Source of the DNA: Neelides folsomi
Lineage: Eukaryota; Arthropoda; Collembola; Neelipleona; Neelidae
DNA length: 64,000 nucleotides
NCBI GenBank assembly: GCA_034687125.1
Contig: JAQGBZ010000013.1
Coordinates: 434,001-498,000, forward strand
Direction: 5' to 3'
Part shown: positions 49,901 through 62,338 of the stretch, in pieces
Numbering within the stretch: position 1 is the stretch's first letter
Layout of the letters: the number at the start of each line of letters is the position of its first letter
Program-made: the position numbers and the translations under genes
Notes under the pieces: generated by a model
Databases searched by the model: none
What the model was told of the DNA's origin: nothing
What the model saw: only the letters and a program-made list of their open reading frames with translations

Positions 49901-52900
49901 CTTGACTTCAACTCATCATTGATTATTCAAGTTACGTATGTCGGTTGTCGGTACATGAATCGGTCCTCGTTTATCATCATTGTCATGTTGGAATTAATAT
50001 TTCTTACATGCATTGACATTTCATGTTTGATTGTTTCATGAAACTTTCACGTTACCCAACTCGGTAGTGGTTCAAATTGCCTTTATGCATTTCATAAATA
50101 TCTGATATAACTAAAAGGTACTTTTGTTTCATAATAATTAAAAGATAATATGTCATTATTATTATGTGATATTTTTTGTCAATTCATTAGTCGACTCGTT
50201 CGAGGAAAAATTGGCATGCTAACTCAATTCGCTCAACTTTCATCTCTAATCCCTTAGCCATATTTATGGGACCACTTTTCTCGTTTAAATAACTTTTTTT
50301 ATTAATCAACCAATTTTCATGAAATTTGAACCCAATGAGGAGAATATCATGTAGTTTAATGGGAAAAAGGTTAGGTGTCAAAGGTTGGCCTAAATCCACT
50401 TCTTGAGTCGATATCACCAAATGTCAATCGGAGCCTTTTTCACTATATGAATCATTTATGGAGTTTGGTTATGATGTTATATCGAATTGCCAGCGTCCAG
50501 TTCGGATCTAAATCCATTAGACAACTAAAAATATGGTACCAAATAGAAGCAAAGGTCAATGCGAAACTAAATCAAACAATCGAATGATTATATAAGTTTT
50601 AAAAAGAGAATGGAAAAATTTTCTAATGGACAAAATCCGCTCGCGATTGACGATTGGTGACCGCGGCTTAAGAAGTGCATCGAAGCTGATGGGGTGACCT
50701 TTGACACCCAACCTTTTTTTGCCTTATACTACATAAGATTATACATTATTAGGTTCAATTTTCATGACATTTTGTTGATTAATTAAAAAGTTATTTATAT
50801 AAGAATATAGCGGTCCCGTAAATATGGTTAAGGGATTACATTGTAATTTAATCTTTCAATGTATACATTTTACTGGTATTGTATTCTTCATAATATGAGG
50901 TTAACGAACTGACTAATTTTAACTCATGCGATTTCCTAGATGGATCGAAAAATGACTGTGAATGCGCTAAATTGCCAACTCTTAATATTCCCCTTAAGGA
51001 GTTGTTTTTCAATTAAGATCCACATCGAGTTTGTTAGTAACTTTCATATAAGATAGAGTTCAAATGCTTTGTTCCATGGTGCATGGTGCTCCATGGAACT
51101 TACTATTAAAAGGTCTGAAGGACGATTAAATAAGAGAAACCTTAAGGAGTATAAAAGTTTATTATGCAATTTTCCTCAACATGTTAGAAGCCCTAGAGAT
51201 TGTTGCGCCTATTGAGATTATTTTAATTTGTATGGGCTTCCTGCTGCTATATAGTATATGTGCATGTATTAGGTAGCATTAAAATTTATTAAAAGGTTTC
51301 TCAGAGTCTTAATGCCTCTCTGTGCCTCGTGGTCGTCTAGGGTATTTTCCATCATGAGTCGTGGTGGAATGTTTAACCCGGGTATTAATTGAAACGGAAA
51401 AGAAGTGTTGTGGGGCCTTGTGGGGGAAAAGGTCCTTTTAAAGCTTTCCTATTTCTCTCCCACCCTCAGACTAACGAGACCGAGGACAAATGAGAATTGA
51501 ATAAATGGGCTCTGGCTGCTTTTACTTAACATTCTCTCAAAGCTTTTCTTCGCGCAAGGGAGTCATTTGAGAGACCTAAGGAGAATCCCGCATCATCATT
51601 CCGGAACCATTAAGCATTTATAGGATGGAAGAATGCCTTTGAGCATTTATTGTCAACTGATCGGTTGTTGAATGTGGCTTGCATAAAGAATGGCTGTAAT
51701 GTCTACAATGCACACACACACACATTTATCGAGAGTGGGGAGTTCATTGAATAAAACAGGGGGCGAATCCAATCGATTTCTTGACATTGTTATATTTGTT
51801 TATCTAGTCTAAGGAAATTCTATAATTCTTTTATTGAGTCTGAATCCAATAAAAGCAAAATAAAAAATGAAAGAATTCACAGAACTTTTTCTTGAAATAG
51901 AATATTCAAGTCGTGAATATTATTGTATTAACTTTTTTATATTCTCTTTTATTACTTTTGTATTTGATTATCTGAGCTATAACGGTAAGATGGGTGGTTT
52001 GGAGGAGAAAGTTGTTTCATTGTCCAATTTACAGCTTTGTGAATTTTCCTTTTAAGATGAAAAGGGCGAGGAGAAGAATTCAAATGGTTCTTATTTGATG
52101 AGTATGAGGAATCTTAGGTTTTAACTATCATGTTGTATTGGGAGTGGATTCTTATTCCTCTGCAGAGTCATTTACGAGTTTCGAGGTTTTGCAACAAGAC
52201 TGCAATAAAGAAAGGAGGAGTCGAGGTTTATTTGCCATTCACCCTTACTTCATTGCGCCAGGAGTTTTGAACCCTTGAGGGGATTTGAAAAGGATTGAGT
52301 TGAACATGGAAGGTTCCGGCAGACCTCATTCATTCATCTATGAACTCCTCCTCGTTGTATTTCTCTAAGTCTCTCTTCCTTCCGCTCCTTAATCCATTTA
52401 TCGTCTTGAAAGAAAAAAATGCGGAAAGGTTGGGTTAAGTAAAAACTAACAACCATTTGTTAAGTTAATGGAGACCTTCGATATTTTTTCTTCTTCCATC
52501 ACGTGCCCTCTGTTCAATTGCAAACGTTGGCAATTGGTTGGGCCAAATTTTTTACAAACACATTTGTCTCCCAAGTTGGGAGTTCCAACTTCAAGGTTTT
52601 TATTTGAGGGCGGCTGGAAGAGATATTAGCAAAATAATTGATCATAAGACATCAAGACATGTTCCGTTCCTAGGGTATGTCAACGGATGGCAATTATTTA
52701 TGAGAAATTTGAGCTGCTGAGCAGAGCAAAGATATTTTTGGCCTCGACACTTGAGAATTCCTTCCACGGAGATTTCACTCCAGATAAAGTATATCTTGAG
52801 TCAAGATTTGAGATGTGGCGAATGAGAAAATTCTCTCTGAAATGGAATACATGTTATACTATACATAATGCACTCACTATTTATGTATGGTATAGTTTTG

Positions 52901-55900
52901 TATGATAGTGAAGTTTGTTCGTTTTGATAAAAAATGTAAGACTTTAATTTCATTTTGATTAGTTCTTTTTTCTCTTTAATTATTGAGAGAAGCTAGCTTT
53001 CATCGTTAATTATTTTGCTTTAAGAGATAAATGCTTCTGTTCTAACACAAAAGAACAAATTAGATTTTTCTTTTGCTCACCAAACGCTCTCCACTTTTAT
53101 GGTTAAAAGAAGAGATTGAACCTGAGTTGAATGAATTCTGAATCGTGGAAGTTGAACAATAGAGTCGTAATATTACACACATAGAATTTAACTCAAATTG
53201 AGCCATGAAGGTTAAGGAATGTGAGGAAAGGAATTTTAAGTCGGGTTTCTTGGATTGTTATAATATTTTTCTTTATGTGCATTCTTTTAGTAAAGGACTT
53301 TTAGAATTGATAAGAAATGATAAGATCAAAATCTTTTGACAGATAAATATACTTATGCGTGAACTATTTATGCATTTACAGAGAAAGGCAAAGGGGCAGG
53401 ATCTCTTGGACCGAGTTTGTGAGTTCATCAATCTTTTGGAGAAAGATTACTTTGGGCTCAACTTCAAAGATCGGCACGGATACACCGTGTGGGTCGAACA
53501 GGATAAGAGGATTTCCAAGCAGCTTAAAAGTAAGGGCGGTCTCCTTTTTACTCTAATAAAATGTACTTTTACAATCTTGTTGGTTTGAATCCAGCTTTTC
53601 ACACCAAACGAATTTGTTCGCATTCTTTCTTTCTCGTCATCTGAAAGGAATGGGGAGAAAGATTGCTTTTCAACTCGCGAGCTTTTTAAAAAATTCGAAT
53701 GAGAATGAAGGAGAGAGAAAATAAAAGTTTTTTTCTTTCTTTTTTTCCTCTAGTTGAACCCTGGGAAGTACATTTCCAAGTGAAGTTTTATCCACCAGAA
53801 CCCGCGCAGCTCCACGAAGATATCACTCGATACAATCTCTGCCTCCAAGTTCGGAATGACATTCTTGCGGAAAAGTAATAGAAAAGTTTTTTTAATCTTT
53901 TTGGCCCTTGTTTAATTCAACTTTCAATTTCAGGCTCCCGTGTTCTTTTGTCACACATGCACTTATGGGCTCCTACCTTGTCCAGTCCGGTACGATTTTT
54001 TACATTGTTCAATTCTTATTTAATGTTCCATTAATTGATATAAATTGTAATTAATCATCCAAGAAATTACTTTAGTTTGATAATTTAGATTAAATTGCTA
54101 ACTTGAGCTTGAACTTTCTTTTAGAAATGGGAGACTTCGATCCTCATGAGCATAGCCGTGACTACCTGAAAGACTTTCAATGCGCCCCTCAATCTCAGCA
54201 AACTCCAGATTTGGAGACTAAGCTAATGGAGCTACACAAAACTCACAAGTAAATTGTTCTATGGTATATTTCCTCCAGGGGGTCTAATGGAGAAAATGTG
54301 CAGAGGTTAGGAATAAGGTAGGAATACATAAAATGTAAGAGGGGGCATGGAGCCAGGAAAAGGAATTTTCCGGATAAAATAGTAGAACCAACTCCCCCAA
54401 GAGTCACAAAATCAAGAGTAGAGATTAGAGAGCAATTTGTCTCCGTCTTTCACCAACTCACCGTGGAGAAAAATTTCTTTTCTCACTTGGATGGTCCGTC
54501 GGATATGGCTGACTGAAATGAATTTCTCCCTTTTTGGCTTTCTGATGGATACGAGAACCAGTGCAGTGAGAGAAATGAAGATAGGGGATTTGTGTGTATA
54601 CAAGATAAACCTAGGGATTGAGAGCTCTCTTTCTTCAGTGAAAGGTTATTTATGTAAATATGTTATTTTATATATTGCTTTCTTCATAGGGGCCAGAGTC
54701 CCGCGGAGGCTGAGCTCAATTACTTGGAAAATGCGAAGAAATTGGCCATGTACGGGGTGGACCTGCATTCAGCTAAGGATTCCGAGGGCCTTGACATCAA
54801 ACTTGGCGTGTGCTCTCAAGGCCTTCTTGTCTACAGAGATAGGTGAGGAAATTTTTATGATCAATTTGTATAATTGATTTGACCCTATGGGACTCTTTTA
54901 TCATATTTTTTTTTATCTATTTATGATGATTTGATCCTAGTATTTATGTTTTCTTTTGATTTATCTTATGTGCTTACAAGGATAAATTTAATATTTGTGC
55001 TAATTTGACTCTTTTGTTTTATGTAGGCTTCGGATCAATCGTTTCGCCTGGCCGAAAATTTTAAAGATATCTTATAAGCGTCAACACTTCTACATTAAAG
55101 TTCGACCTGGGGAGTTTGAACAATATGAACCCACAGTTGTCTTTAAGCTGAGCAACCGAAGGGCTGCAAAGCTATTGTGGAAAACCTGTGTTGAACATCA
55201 TACATTCTTCAGGTAATTTATATTACGACATACCATGAAACTCTTTTACTGGTGACTCGTTGACTGAACAGTTTAGAAATAGAATGAAATCGGAATAGGA
55301 CATTGAATGAAATGAGATATAGTAAATTGAGAGCTGTGGATAATTAAGAGACTCGTTTTTTCAAGGTTGATGGCTCCAGAGCCAGCAACTAAAAGCGGAT
55401 TCTTCCCACGATTCGGTTCCAAATTCCGTTACTCCGGTAGGACTTTCTATGAGACGAAAAATGCTACTATTGATCGAGCTGCTCCAAAGTTTGAGCGGAG
55501 TCTCAGCGGCCGAAATATCACGTCAAGAAGCATGGATGGTACGAAACTCATTGGAGGACATTGGGGCCAAACTAATATAATTTTCTCTTTATAGCTTTGG
55601 GAATACGTCATAGCTCAATGGAGGATATAGAAGAGAACAAAAGGCACGCTATGGTTCGGCAGGTGGAAAGATCTCCTTCGAAAGAAGAAGGAAAATCGGA
55701 AAAGAAAAAGGACAAGGTGAGGCTTTTTTCATTAGCATGAATATGTGAATGACAAATTGAATTGGCAACTTTAATCAATTTCACTATCACATTTTCAAAT
55801 ATTTATCTAATGTTATCTTTAATAATAAACCTCCTTTAAAAGTTATTGTTATTTAAAATTCTTGTTCAAATCATTTTATACTTAAATTATTTCTTTTGAT

Positions 55901-58900
55901 CAAAATATTCATTTATCAGTTCTTCATGTGATAGATAGTAACAATATTCTTGATAAATATTAGTATTTTAATGCGAAATACTCTATAAGTAATATATATT
56001 AAATATAATTAAGTAATTTAATCTTTCTTCCTTGGACACTGAAATCTTAATTGGTGGAAAGGCTTACAATATCACTGCGCATTCTGATTATATAACATTA
56101 CATATTTCAATTTCTCACTAAATTTATGGAATGGAGAACGTAGCAATTGTGAAGATGGTAGGGTGTAGTTTTTGGTGTGGTTTTCTAACGAGTTGGCTTG
56201 TGGATCGTGGTGGCAGTTTGGGCGATATGGAAGTCTCGAGGGCGAAGGACTGACAAGCAGTTCTGACGAGGGAGAGTACGAGATGGAAATTGCGAGGGAG
56301 GCGGCGAAGGCGGGCGCCGCACGTCCCAAGGTACTCTCCCTCCCCGACCTCCTCACCCTTCCTTCCTTTCCCGCCAACGCTTCTTCAGCCCGTAGGTCGG
56401 TCTGTGTCTTCTCCTTCGAGTTTCTCCAGGTACGGTCAGTCACCTTCTCCCGGCAGGAGGTCCTCTTGCTCGCCGAATATGCAGGATGTTCATGTGGTTT
56501 TTATAAACTCTTTCGGAAAATGCTTCAAATCAATATTTTCGTTTGCTTCCGCTTTTCTCTGTGCGTCACATTTCCTAAATTTGCAAGCCCTTGGCACTCA
56601 CTCTTATTATTCACATTTAAATTATGATTTTTAATTTGAAGCAACAGTAAAATGCTGGAATGGGATTAATAAGAAAGTTTTATTTAAAAGTTTTTATTGA
56701 TTCATACAAATAGAGACCGATTGGAGGTGTCGCCGTCCTTCCGCCAATCAGCTTCGCAAAGGAGAATAAAAAGAAAACAAAAGAGAAGATTCCAGAAGAA
56801 GATCCCGCAGCACTTAAAACACCTTCACCTACAGTTGAACTCACTAATGGAAATTCTGAGGAGAAACATTTGTCTAAGAAAAAGGTAATGCTTATTTCAA
56901 TAAACAAATAATTAGGATTTTTAATTGAGTAATTTTAAGATTATCTTAAGAATGAACGCATACTAAAGAATGTGAAAGAATGCTGATTGTGAGTAATAAT
57001 TATTAAAATGTGGATTTTTACATAATCAAATCACATATTAATAATTACTAAATAAATATAAATATGTATCTTGTTACTTTACAAGGATTTACTTCAGGTG
57101 CAAGTAAAATTGTTATGTATGGCGAATGCTTGAACAATGTTTATTTGTAAAATTTTATTTATTTTATTACTTTCAAGTTATACGAGAAAGTAAGCGTTAA
57201 TTAGAAGCTTATCGTAATTTCATTCATTTTTTATTATGATTTTTGATTTGCATGTTTGTTCGTCTGCTTTTTGTAGAGTGGTGGGAGTTTCTTCGGCGGA
57301 AGTTTCTTTGGAAGTAATAAGGGTAAGAATGCGAGTAAGAGTAGCGCATCTGAAGAACCCGCATCTCCGTCTTCCGGCCAAACCCCAAGTCCAATGTCTT
57401 CCCCTTCATCACCTGATCAAACATCAACTCCGAAGGGACAACAATATACAAAAGAGTATGAATACGAAGAGCGAGCATTTAACCAATCCAAGGGATCTGG
57501 GGATAAAGAGAAGATTAAGAAATTTGCATTTACTTACGAGAAAGAGCCGTCTTCCGGAATGTCATCTCAAGAGACTTATGACAAATCTCCAGGTGGCATT
57601 AAGAAGAGCAAAGGCCTTGCTTTCAACTATGCCCCTGGAGAAGGAGACAAAATGGTTGAAAATGCTCATAAAAAGCAACAACAGAATCTAGCAAGTTTAG
57701 ATAAAAGAAGCCCTGGGGTTGGAACTCCGGACGGAACTCCGGTCACTACTCCAGAGAAAAACAAAGGATTTGATGTGGAACAGTTTACTAACGAGAATCG
57801 ATCCAAGGGAAATGTAAGCGGCATGAGTGCGGCTAGCGGAGCTTCTTTTGGCCTTCCTGACCCTGGAGCTTACAAAGCCCAATCTCCTAACTTATTTGGA
57901 CCGAGACCATGGAGTGGAACTGGAAGTGTTGGATCGTCTTCGACAGGAAGACCAACTTCTGCTTCTCCACCTCCGATTCCACTTTCATCACCGAGAAGTT
58001 CCGTGACTTCCCCGACAACCCCTGGAGGAACATCCTTTGAAGGGATGAAATATCATGGAAGTCCTGGAGGCTATGGAGGTTCTATTGGATCTTCAGTGGA
58101 TGACCCAAATTCCATATTTTCTCAACCTGGGTACACGACGAGCTTTTTAAACCGTCCAGTTTCACCACTTAAAAAACAAGATGATGGTCTGACAATCGAG
58201 AATAAAAATTTTATGCCTACTTCTCCAACCCATCAAGGAGGACAACCACTTTCGACATCTACTCCAATGGGGAAATTTGCCAGTTCATTTTCTCCAGCTT
58301 TCAATACACCATTGAAAGGAGGAATGGGCTCAGCGCAGACTGAGTCAATGATAACCCATCATGGAACTCTGACATCTTTCAATGTTTCCGATGATCGAAC
58401 ACCTTCGAAGAAAAGAGGAAGGGATGAAATGGGATCGGATGTGGAGGGCTCAGACAGCCAAGAGAGCAGTTTTGACAGCTCAAGCAGCGATGAATATAGC
58501 GAGAACAAAGTTCCTGTTTCTGAAGAGCTTGCAGACAAAATTCCTCTCAATCAAAAACCGAGTTTTAGGAAAGGAAAGAAGGGCAATAATGGAACTGCTG
58601 GAGCTCCTAAAATTGTTAAGACTACGGTGAAGCAGATGGTTGTTAAAGATGCTGAAGGAATAAGGGAAGATGTTCATGAGAAAGTTGAAGACTTGACTCC
58701 GGGGGGAACGGGAATGATTACGCTTTCTACTAGCACGAACCAGGTTTTTATTGCGTTGCATTTTATTATTTTATTTTTCAATCATTTTATATTTTTATTT
58801 CGCAGTTTTGCATGTTCATTATTTTATTGACTCTTATCGTTTTGTAATGTTACTCAACAAAACGGAGCAATTTTTTATAATGATAATTTCTTACGAAATT

Positions 58901-61168
58901 ATTTATATCTTAATATATGAACTTATCTACAAAGTTCAGCCTGCGAGAAAAGAATGACAATGATAACATATTAAAAAGTTAATTTGGAATAAGTTAGAAA
59001 TATTTTTTACTAATAGTTGTACTACTGTTAAAGAAAGGGAATTTATGAATTTTAGGCTGAGGCTCAAGATCCTGAAGGAGCTCCTCATATTAAAGCCACG
59101 AAAGTTACAACTCGAATGGCCACCTCAGTTGAAGACAAGGAAAAGAACGCTACGACAAGTCAGGTAAATGGTTTTAGTAATTTATTGTGATCAAATAAAT
59201 AACATATTAATTGTTTGAATTAACTGTTCTAACAAAGAGTTTGCATTTTGGTTTTTATAGATTGAAGAAAAAACATTCACTCACACGACCTCGACCACTG
59301 CTAACAGAACAGAGCAAACAGTCGTAACTCAAGAAATGAGAGCAACTGCCACTGTCCTTACGACAGACCAAACTGTTCGTACCAATTAACTTTATTTAAA
59401 TACCCTTTCAATTCACATTTTATTCATTTGATAATTTAGTTATTATTAGATACTATACCAAAATTGAATAGTTTCAAATTTTTCAAATGATCTTTTGACG
59501 AATCATAGTTTGAATTAATAGTTTATTTAAACTGATTATTTAGTAGAATAGATTCAATATTTGTTTAATGATAGGACAAACAATTATAAATTCAATTTAT
59601 GTATTTGAATGTTAAATATTAATTTTGTTCACTTGCACATTCTTTCCAAACAAAGAGATAACATCATGTTTAAATAAAATGTGAATTTCTATTAATTCAG
59701 ATTTATAGATAGATCAACTTTAACAAATTGTTTGCAAAATAATAGATATATTAATACTTTAAAAATTGCTTTGCATGTCCAGAGATATACTAGTGAAGAG
59801 AGTCTCCCTGAGTCCTTTGGCAATGGCACGCTCGTAGACGATTTAAACGTTCATAATTCGGTAATTCATGTGCTCCACATCACTTGCTTTCATTGTTAAA
59901 ATATTTGTATCACAAATATTATTTATTGTAATTGGATATAAATGGGAAGCATAATTTTAGGGCGCCATTGGAGAGCCACCGATTGTGAAGACGGAGAGTG
60001 TTAAATACGATCCTTCAACCATCATCCCGAGTCCATCCGCCCAGACAGCTACGACTCATGTACCTGTTGTACAAACTGAAACTCGAAAGGTATACATTTT
60101 TTATTTATTTTTCTATTGAACCATTTAAGTATTTAGTTAAATGCTATGTCACGAAAATTGTTTGACCTCGAAGATTATCATTTTTCTACCAGTAACGTTT
60201 TAATTGTTTTATATGCTCAGAGTATCTTCGATATAGCAATTAGTCTATGTTAAGTATTTCAAGTTATTTTTATTATGTTTATATATATGTAAGAAAACTT
60301 AAATACTACTTATTGTTAGGTATATTAGAAGTGCGTAATCCTGAGTTGACTTTTACTGTAATTAACAAGTAGATTTCCTAGAAGGATTGGTAAATTCATG
60401 ATGGTATACGTTTTTATACCTGCCTTTAATAGCTTACCTGTATACGCCATATGCATGCGTAATGAAATCATAACATACCTAGGTGAAATAGTTTAAATCA
60501 ATGTATAGTCTTTACCAAAATTACATTTAGTTATATAACTTCATTATTTGTAGTGGAGTTAGAGTTGTAAGTACCTATACTGATAGATAGGAAACTAATG
60601 GGCTTCATTAGCATTTAATTATCACTAGTAATTTAACTGTCCGCATTTCTATCCACGTTTCTTTTAAACGTGTCCTATTTTTGTGTTACATTCTTATCCC
60701 GTTTATTCAGTCAGAAAGTGTGTTCTTATTTTCATTTTTGAATGAAAAATTTGAAGGTCGCTATGCAGTCGGACGATGGTGCATATGTTGCATCTGGAGA
60801 AATCGTGAGCTCTCAGACGATCAGTTCAAAAGTTCGAACGGTTGAGACTGTGACGGTAAAACTTCTAATTTAAGATTAATTAGCAATAAGCTAACTTAAA
60901 TATTTTATTTATAAGAATTACGTTTTTAGTATTATTTAGTTTAATTAGATTTAAAAATTTAATTTATGACTCACTATTTTTTAAATAGTACAAGACGGAA
61001 AAAGATGGAGTTGTGGAGACTCGAGTGGAGCAGAAGATTACAATTCAATCTGATGGGGACCCAATTGACCACGATAAAGCATTAGCGGAAGCCATTCAAG
61101 AAGCCGCAGCTATGAATCCTGAAATGACCGTTGAAAAGATTGAAATTCAACAACAAACGACACAATGA
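43953..61168 (+). CDS. cora: Protein 4.1 / coracle, FERM-domain cytoskeletal adaptor
   Basis: Exons 43953-44150, 53382-53529, 53754-53874, 53934-53989, 54125-54248, 54690-54842, 55027-55212, 55366-55538, 55595-55716, 56714-56884, 57277-58743, 59056-59163, 59261-59374, 59783-59860, 59961-60089, 60757-60855 and 60989-61168. All phases close, 1208 residues. The protein links membrane proteins to spectrin-actin; in insects coracle is a septate-junction component. FERM domain about 48-329 ([70 protein letters not shown]). FA domain about 330-390 ([19 protein letters not shown]). Then a long Ser/Pro/Thr/Gly-rich spacer. The classical 4.1 C-terminal domain is about 1110-1208 ([35 protein letters not shown]). 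No spectrin-actin-binding segment is recognisable. The chosen Met is the first in frame after the 43897 acceptor. Possible alternative exons are listed separately. Confidence 0.92.
50249..50836. mobile_element. Degraded Tc1/mariner-like element
   Basis: A 588-bp element with imperfect inverted repeats of about 165 bp at both ends (ATCCCTTAGCCATATTTATGGGACC at left, ATCCCTTAACCATATTTACGGGACC on the inverse right), each bordered by TA. The arms have diverged by many substitutions, so it is older than the 5657-6400 element. The middle carries a short frame (50375-50587) without recognisable transposase motifs. Confidence 0.7.
51711..51726. repeat. Short (CA)n microsatellite
   Basis: Seven to eight CA units in the large 4.1 intron. 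Confidence 0.8.
56217..56330 (+). CDS. Candidate cassette exon of protein 4.1
   Basis: A 114-bp open stretch between GGCAG and AAG|GTACTC, exactly 38 codons. It begins and ends in phase 0, the same phase as the join between the neighbouring exons (55716 and 56714). It would add [20 protein letters not shown] and an Ala/Glu-rich helix just after the FA domain. It is much richer in GC than the surrounding intron and is followed by a long CT-rich tract (about 56332-56380) of the kind that binds splicing regulators. It could instead be an alternative first exon, as the same GC-rich island extends to 56480. Confidence 0.5.
59375..59389 (+). other. Alternative C terminus of protein 4.1
   Basis: The exon from 59261 either splices at the weak donor ACT|GTTCGT (59375) or reads on for four codons to TAA at 59387-59389, followed by AT-rich DNA. 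Reading on gives a protein without the conserved C-terminal domain. The sequence alone cannot tell which is used. Confidence 0.45.
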
Positions 61169-61957
61169 AGCAGCTTTTAAGGCAGCAACTTTTATGATTC
61201 CTCAATCTGTCAGTCTACAAACATCCCCAGTGAATTCAAATGTGTAGCATGAGTAAGTGAATACCAAATATAAATGTGTGAGCGAAAGGATATTGAAAAA
61301 TTGTTATTAGCTTAGATGAAGTTAAAAAGGAGTTTAATCGCATTGCCAGTGCAATTATATAAAATTATTACTAATTCTATAACTTACCTATCTATATTAA
61401 TTTAGTTAGGTTATAAAATATTGAATGCTTTTACAATTTATTGTAGCTCTTAATTTAAGCTTATTTTTAAAGTTTGTTTGTTTAGAAGTACACAAAAACT
61501 GTCTTTTATAATAGTAATGTTTTTTTTAAAATTAATGAAATTAAATTTTGTTAATGGGATTTATAGTGTTAAATGGATACGAGGTAAATAGATTAACTTT
61601 AGAAAAATAGCTGCTCTATGTATGAGATATATGCAGGTATTGATTGTAAATTATGTTTAAGTTAAAGGAGAAGAATGAAAGGAGAACCAGCTGCACTACT
61701 GCTCTTATTAACAAGTTATATATGAAAATATATAACAATTAATTATTTACTTTACATATTTATGCTATATTATATATTACAATATGTAATAAATATTGTA
61801 CTTTTCTTTACATGTTCAAAAATATTTAGCTTTGAGAATCAGTTTAGATTTTAGAATTTTTTATTCCATTTTTTGCATAATTGCTCTATTAAGAAAATAT
61901 GAAGCTATACAATGAAAAGTGAATAATACACATACACGTACATAAATGAATAAAGTA
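61169..61957. other. Convergent intergenic region
   Basis: 3' flank of the 4.1 gene and of the small membrane-protein gene on minus. AT-rich, no gene seen. Confidence 0.4.
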
Positions 61958-62338
61958 TCAAATTGATGGAACAATTGAGTTATTCTCTTTGAGCATTTGC
62001 TTCTTCAACCTCTTGGCCGTTTCGTAGTTGTAATTATTGATCACCATGAGCCTTACGATGAGACAGATGAGAAATACAGCGAATAAAAATATAAACAACG
62101 GAGCTCTTGGAAGGGACTTTAGAGTTCGAAACGGAGAAAAAATCCAAGAATCTCCTTGAATTCCTCCTTCTTTCCAATCTCTTTTTTCGGAGCTTCCTCT
62201 TGATCTTTCCCGATCTTTTGACATGACCTTTCGCTTCTTACATGTGTTGTTTTTTGAATGATCCCCTTTTACCTCCTCTTCGCTCGTGTCACAATTCGTT
62301 GACGTCGTTGTCAGTTCTTCCTGGGGTACAGTTGTCAT
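61958..62338 (-). CDS. Small single-pass membrane protein, unrecognised
   Basis: An intact single-exon frame of 126 residues. Residues 1-80 are polar, Ser/Thr- and then Lys/Arg-rich (KKRKVMSKDRERSRGSSEKRD), with a PFRTLKSLPRAP stretch next to the membrane. A clear hydrophobic helix, LFIFLFAVFLICLIVRLMVI, lies at about 81-100. A short basic tail follows (YETAKRLKKQMLKE). No cleavable signal peptide is present, so topology is open; tail-proximal placement suggests an ER or other internal membrane. I do not recognise the family. It could be the last exon of a longer gene, since an acceptor within the 5' region cannot be excluded, but the Met gives a complete protein. Confidence 0.6.
   Translation of the reverse strand: MTTVPQEELTTTSTNCDTSEEEVKGDHSKNNTCKKRKVMSKDRERSRGSSEKRDWKEGGIQGDSWIFSPFRTLKSLPRAPLFIFLFAVFLICLIVRLMVINNYNYETAKRLKKQMLKENNSIVPSI

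Larger units (their letters stand above)
44151..53381 (+). other. 9.2-kb first coding intron of protein 4.1
   Basis: Starts GTTTGT after PIE and ends TTTACAG before RKAKGQ, precisely where the FERM F1 lobe is split. It is over ten times longer than the other introns and noticeably less AT-rich and more mixed in composition than intergenic DNA here. It holds a degraded mariner-like element (50249-50836), a small (CA)n run near 51711 and several short frames without coding character. No nested gene was recognised. The size and composition fit a regulatory intron. Confidence 0.6.

Noticed and set aside
54437-54877. 146-codon frame within the 4.1 gene
   Set aside because: It runs across an intron and reads the real exon (54690-54842) in the wrong frame.
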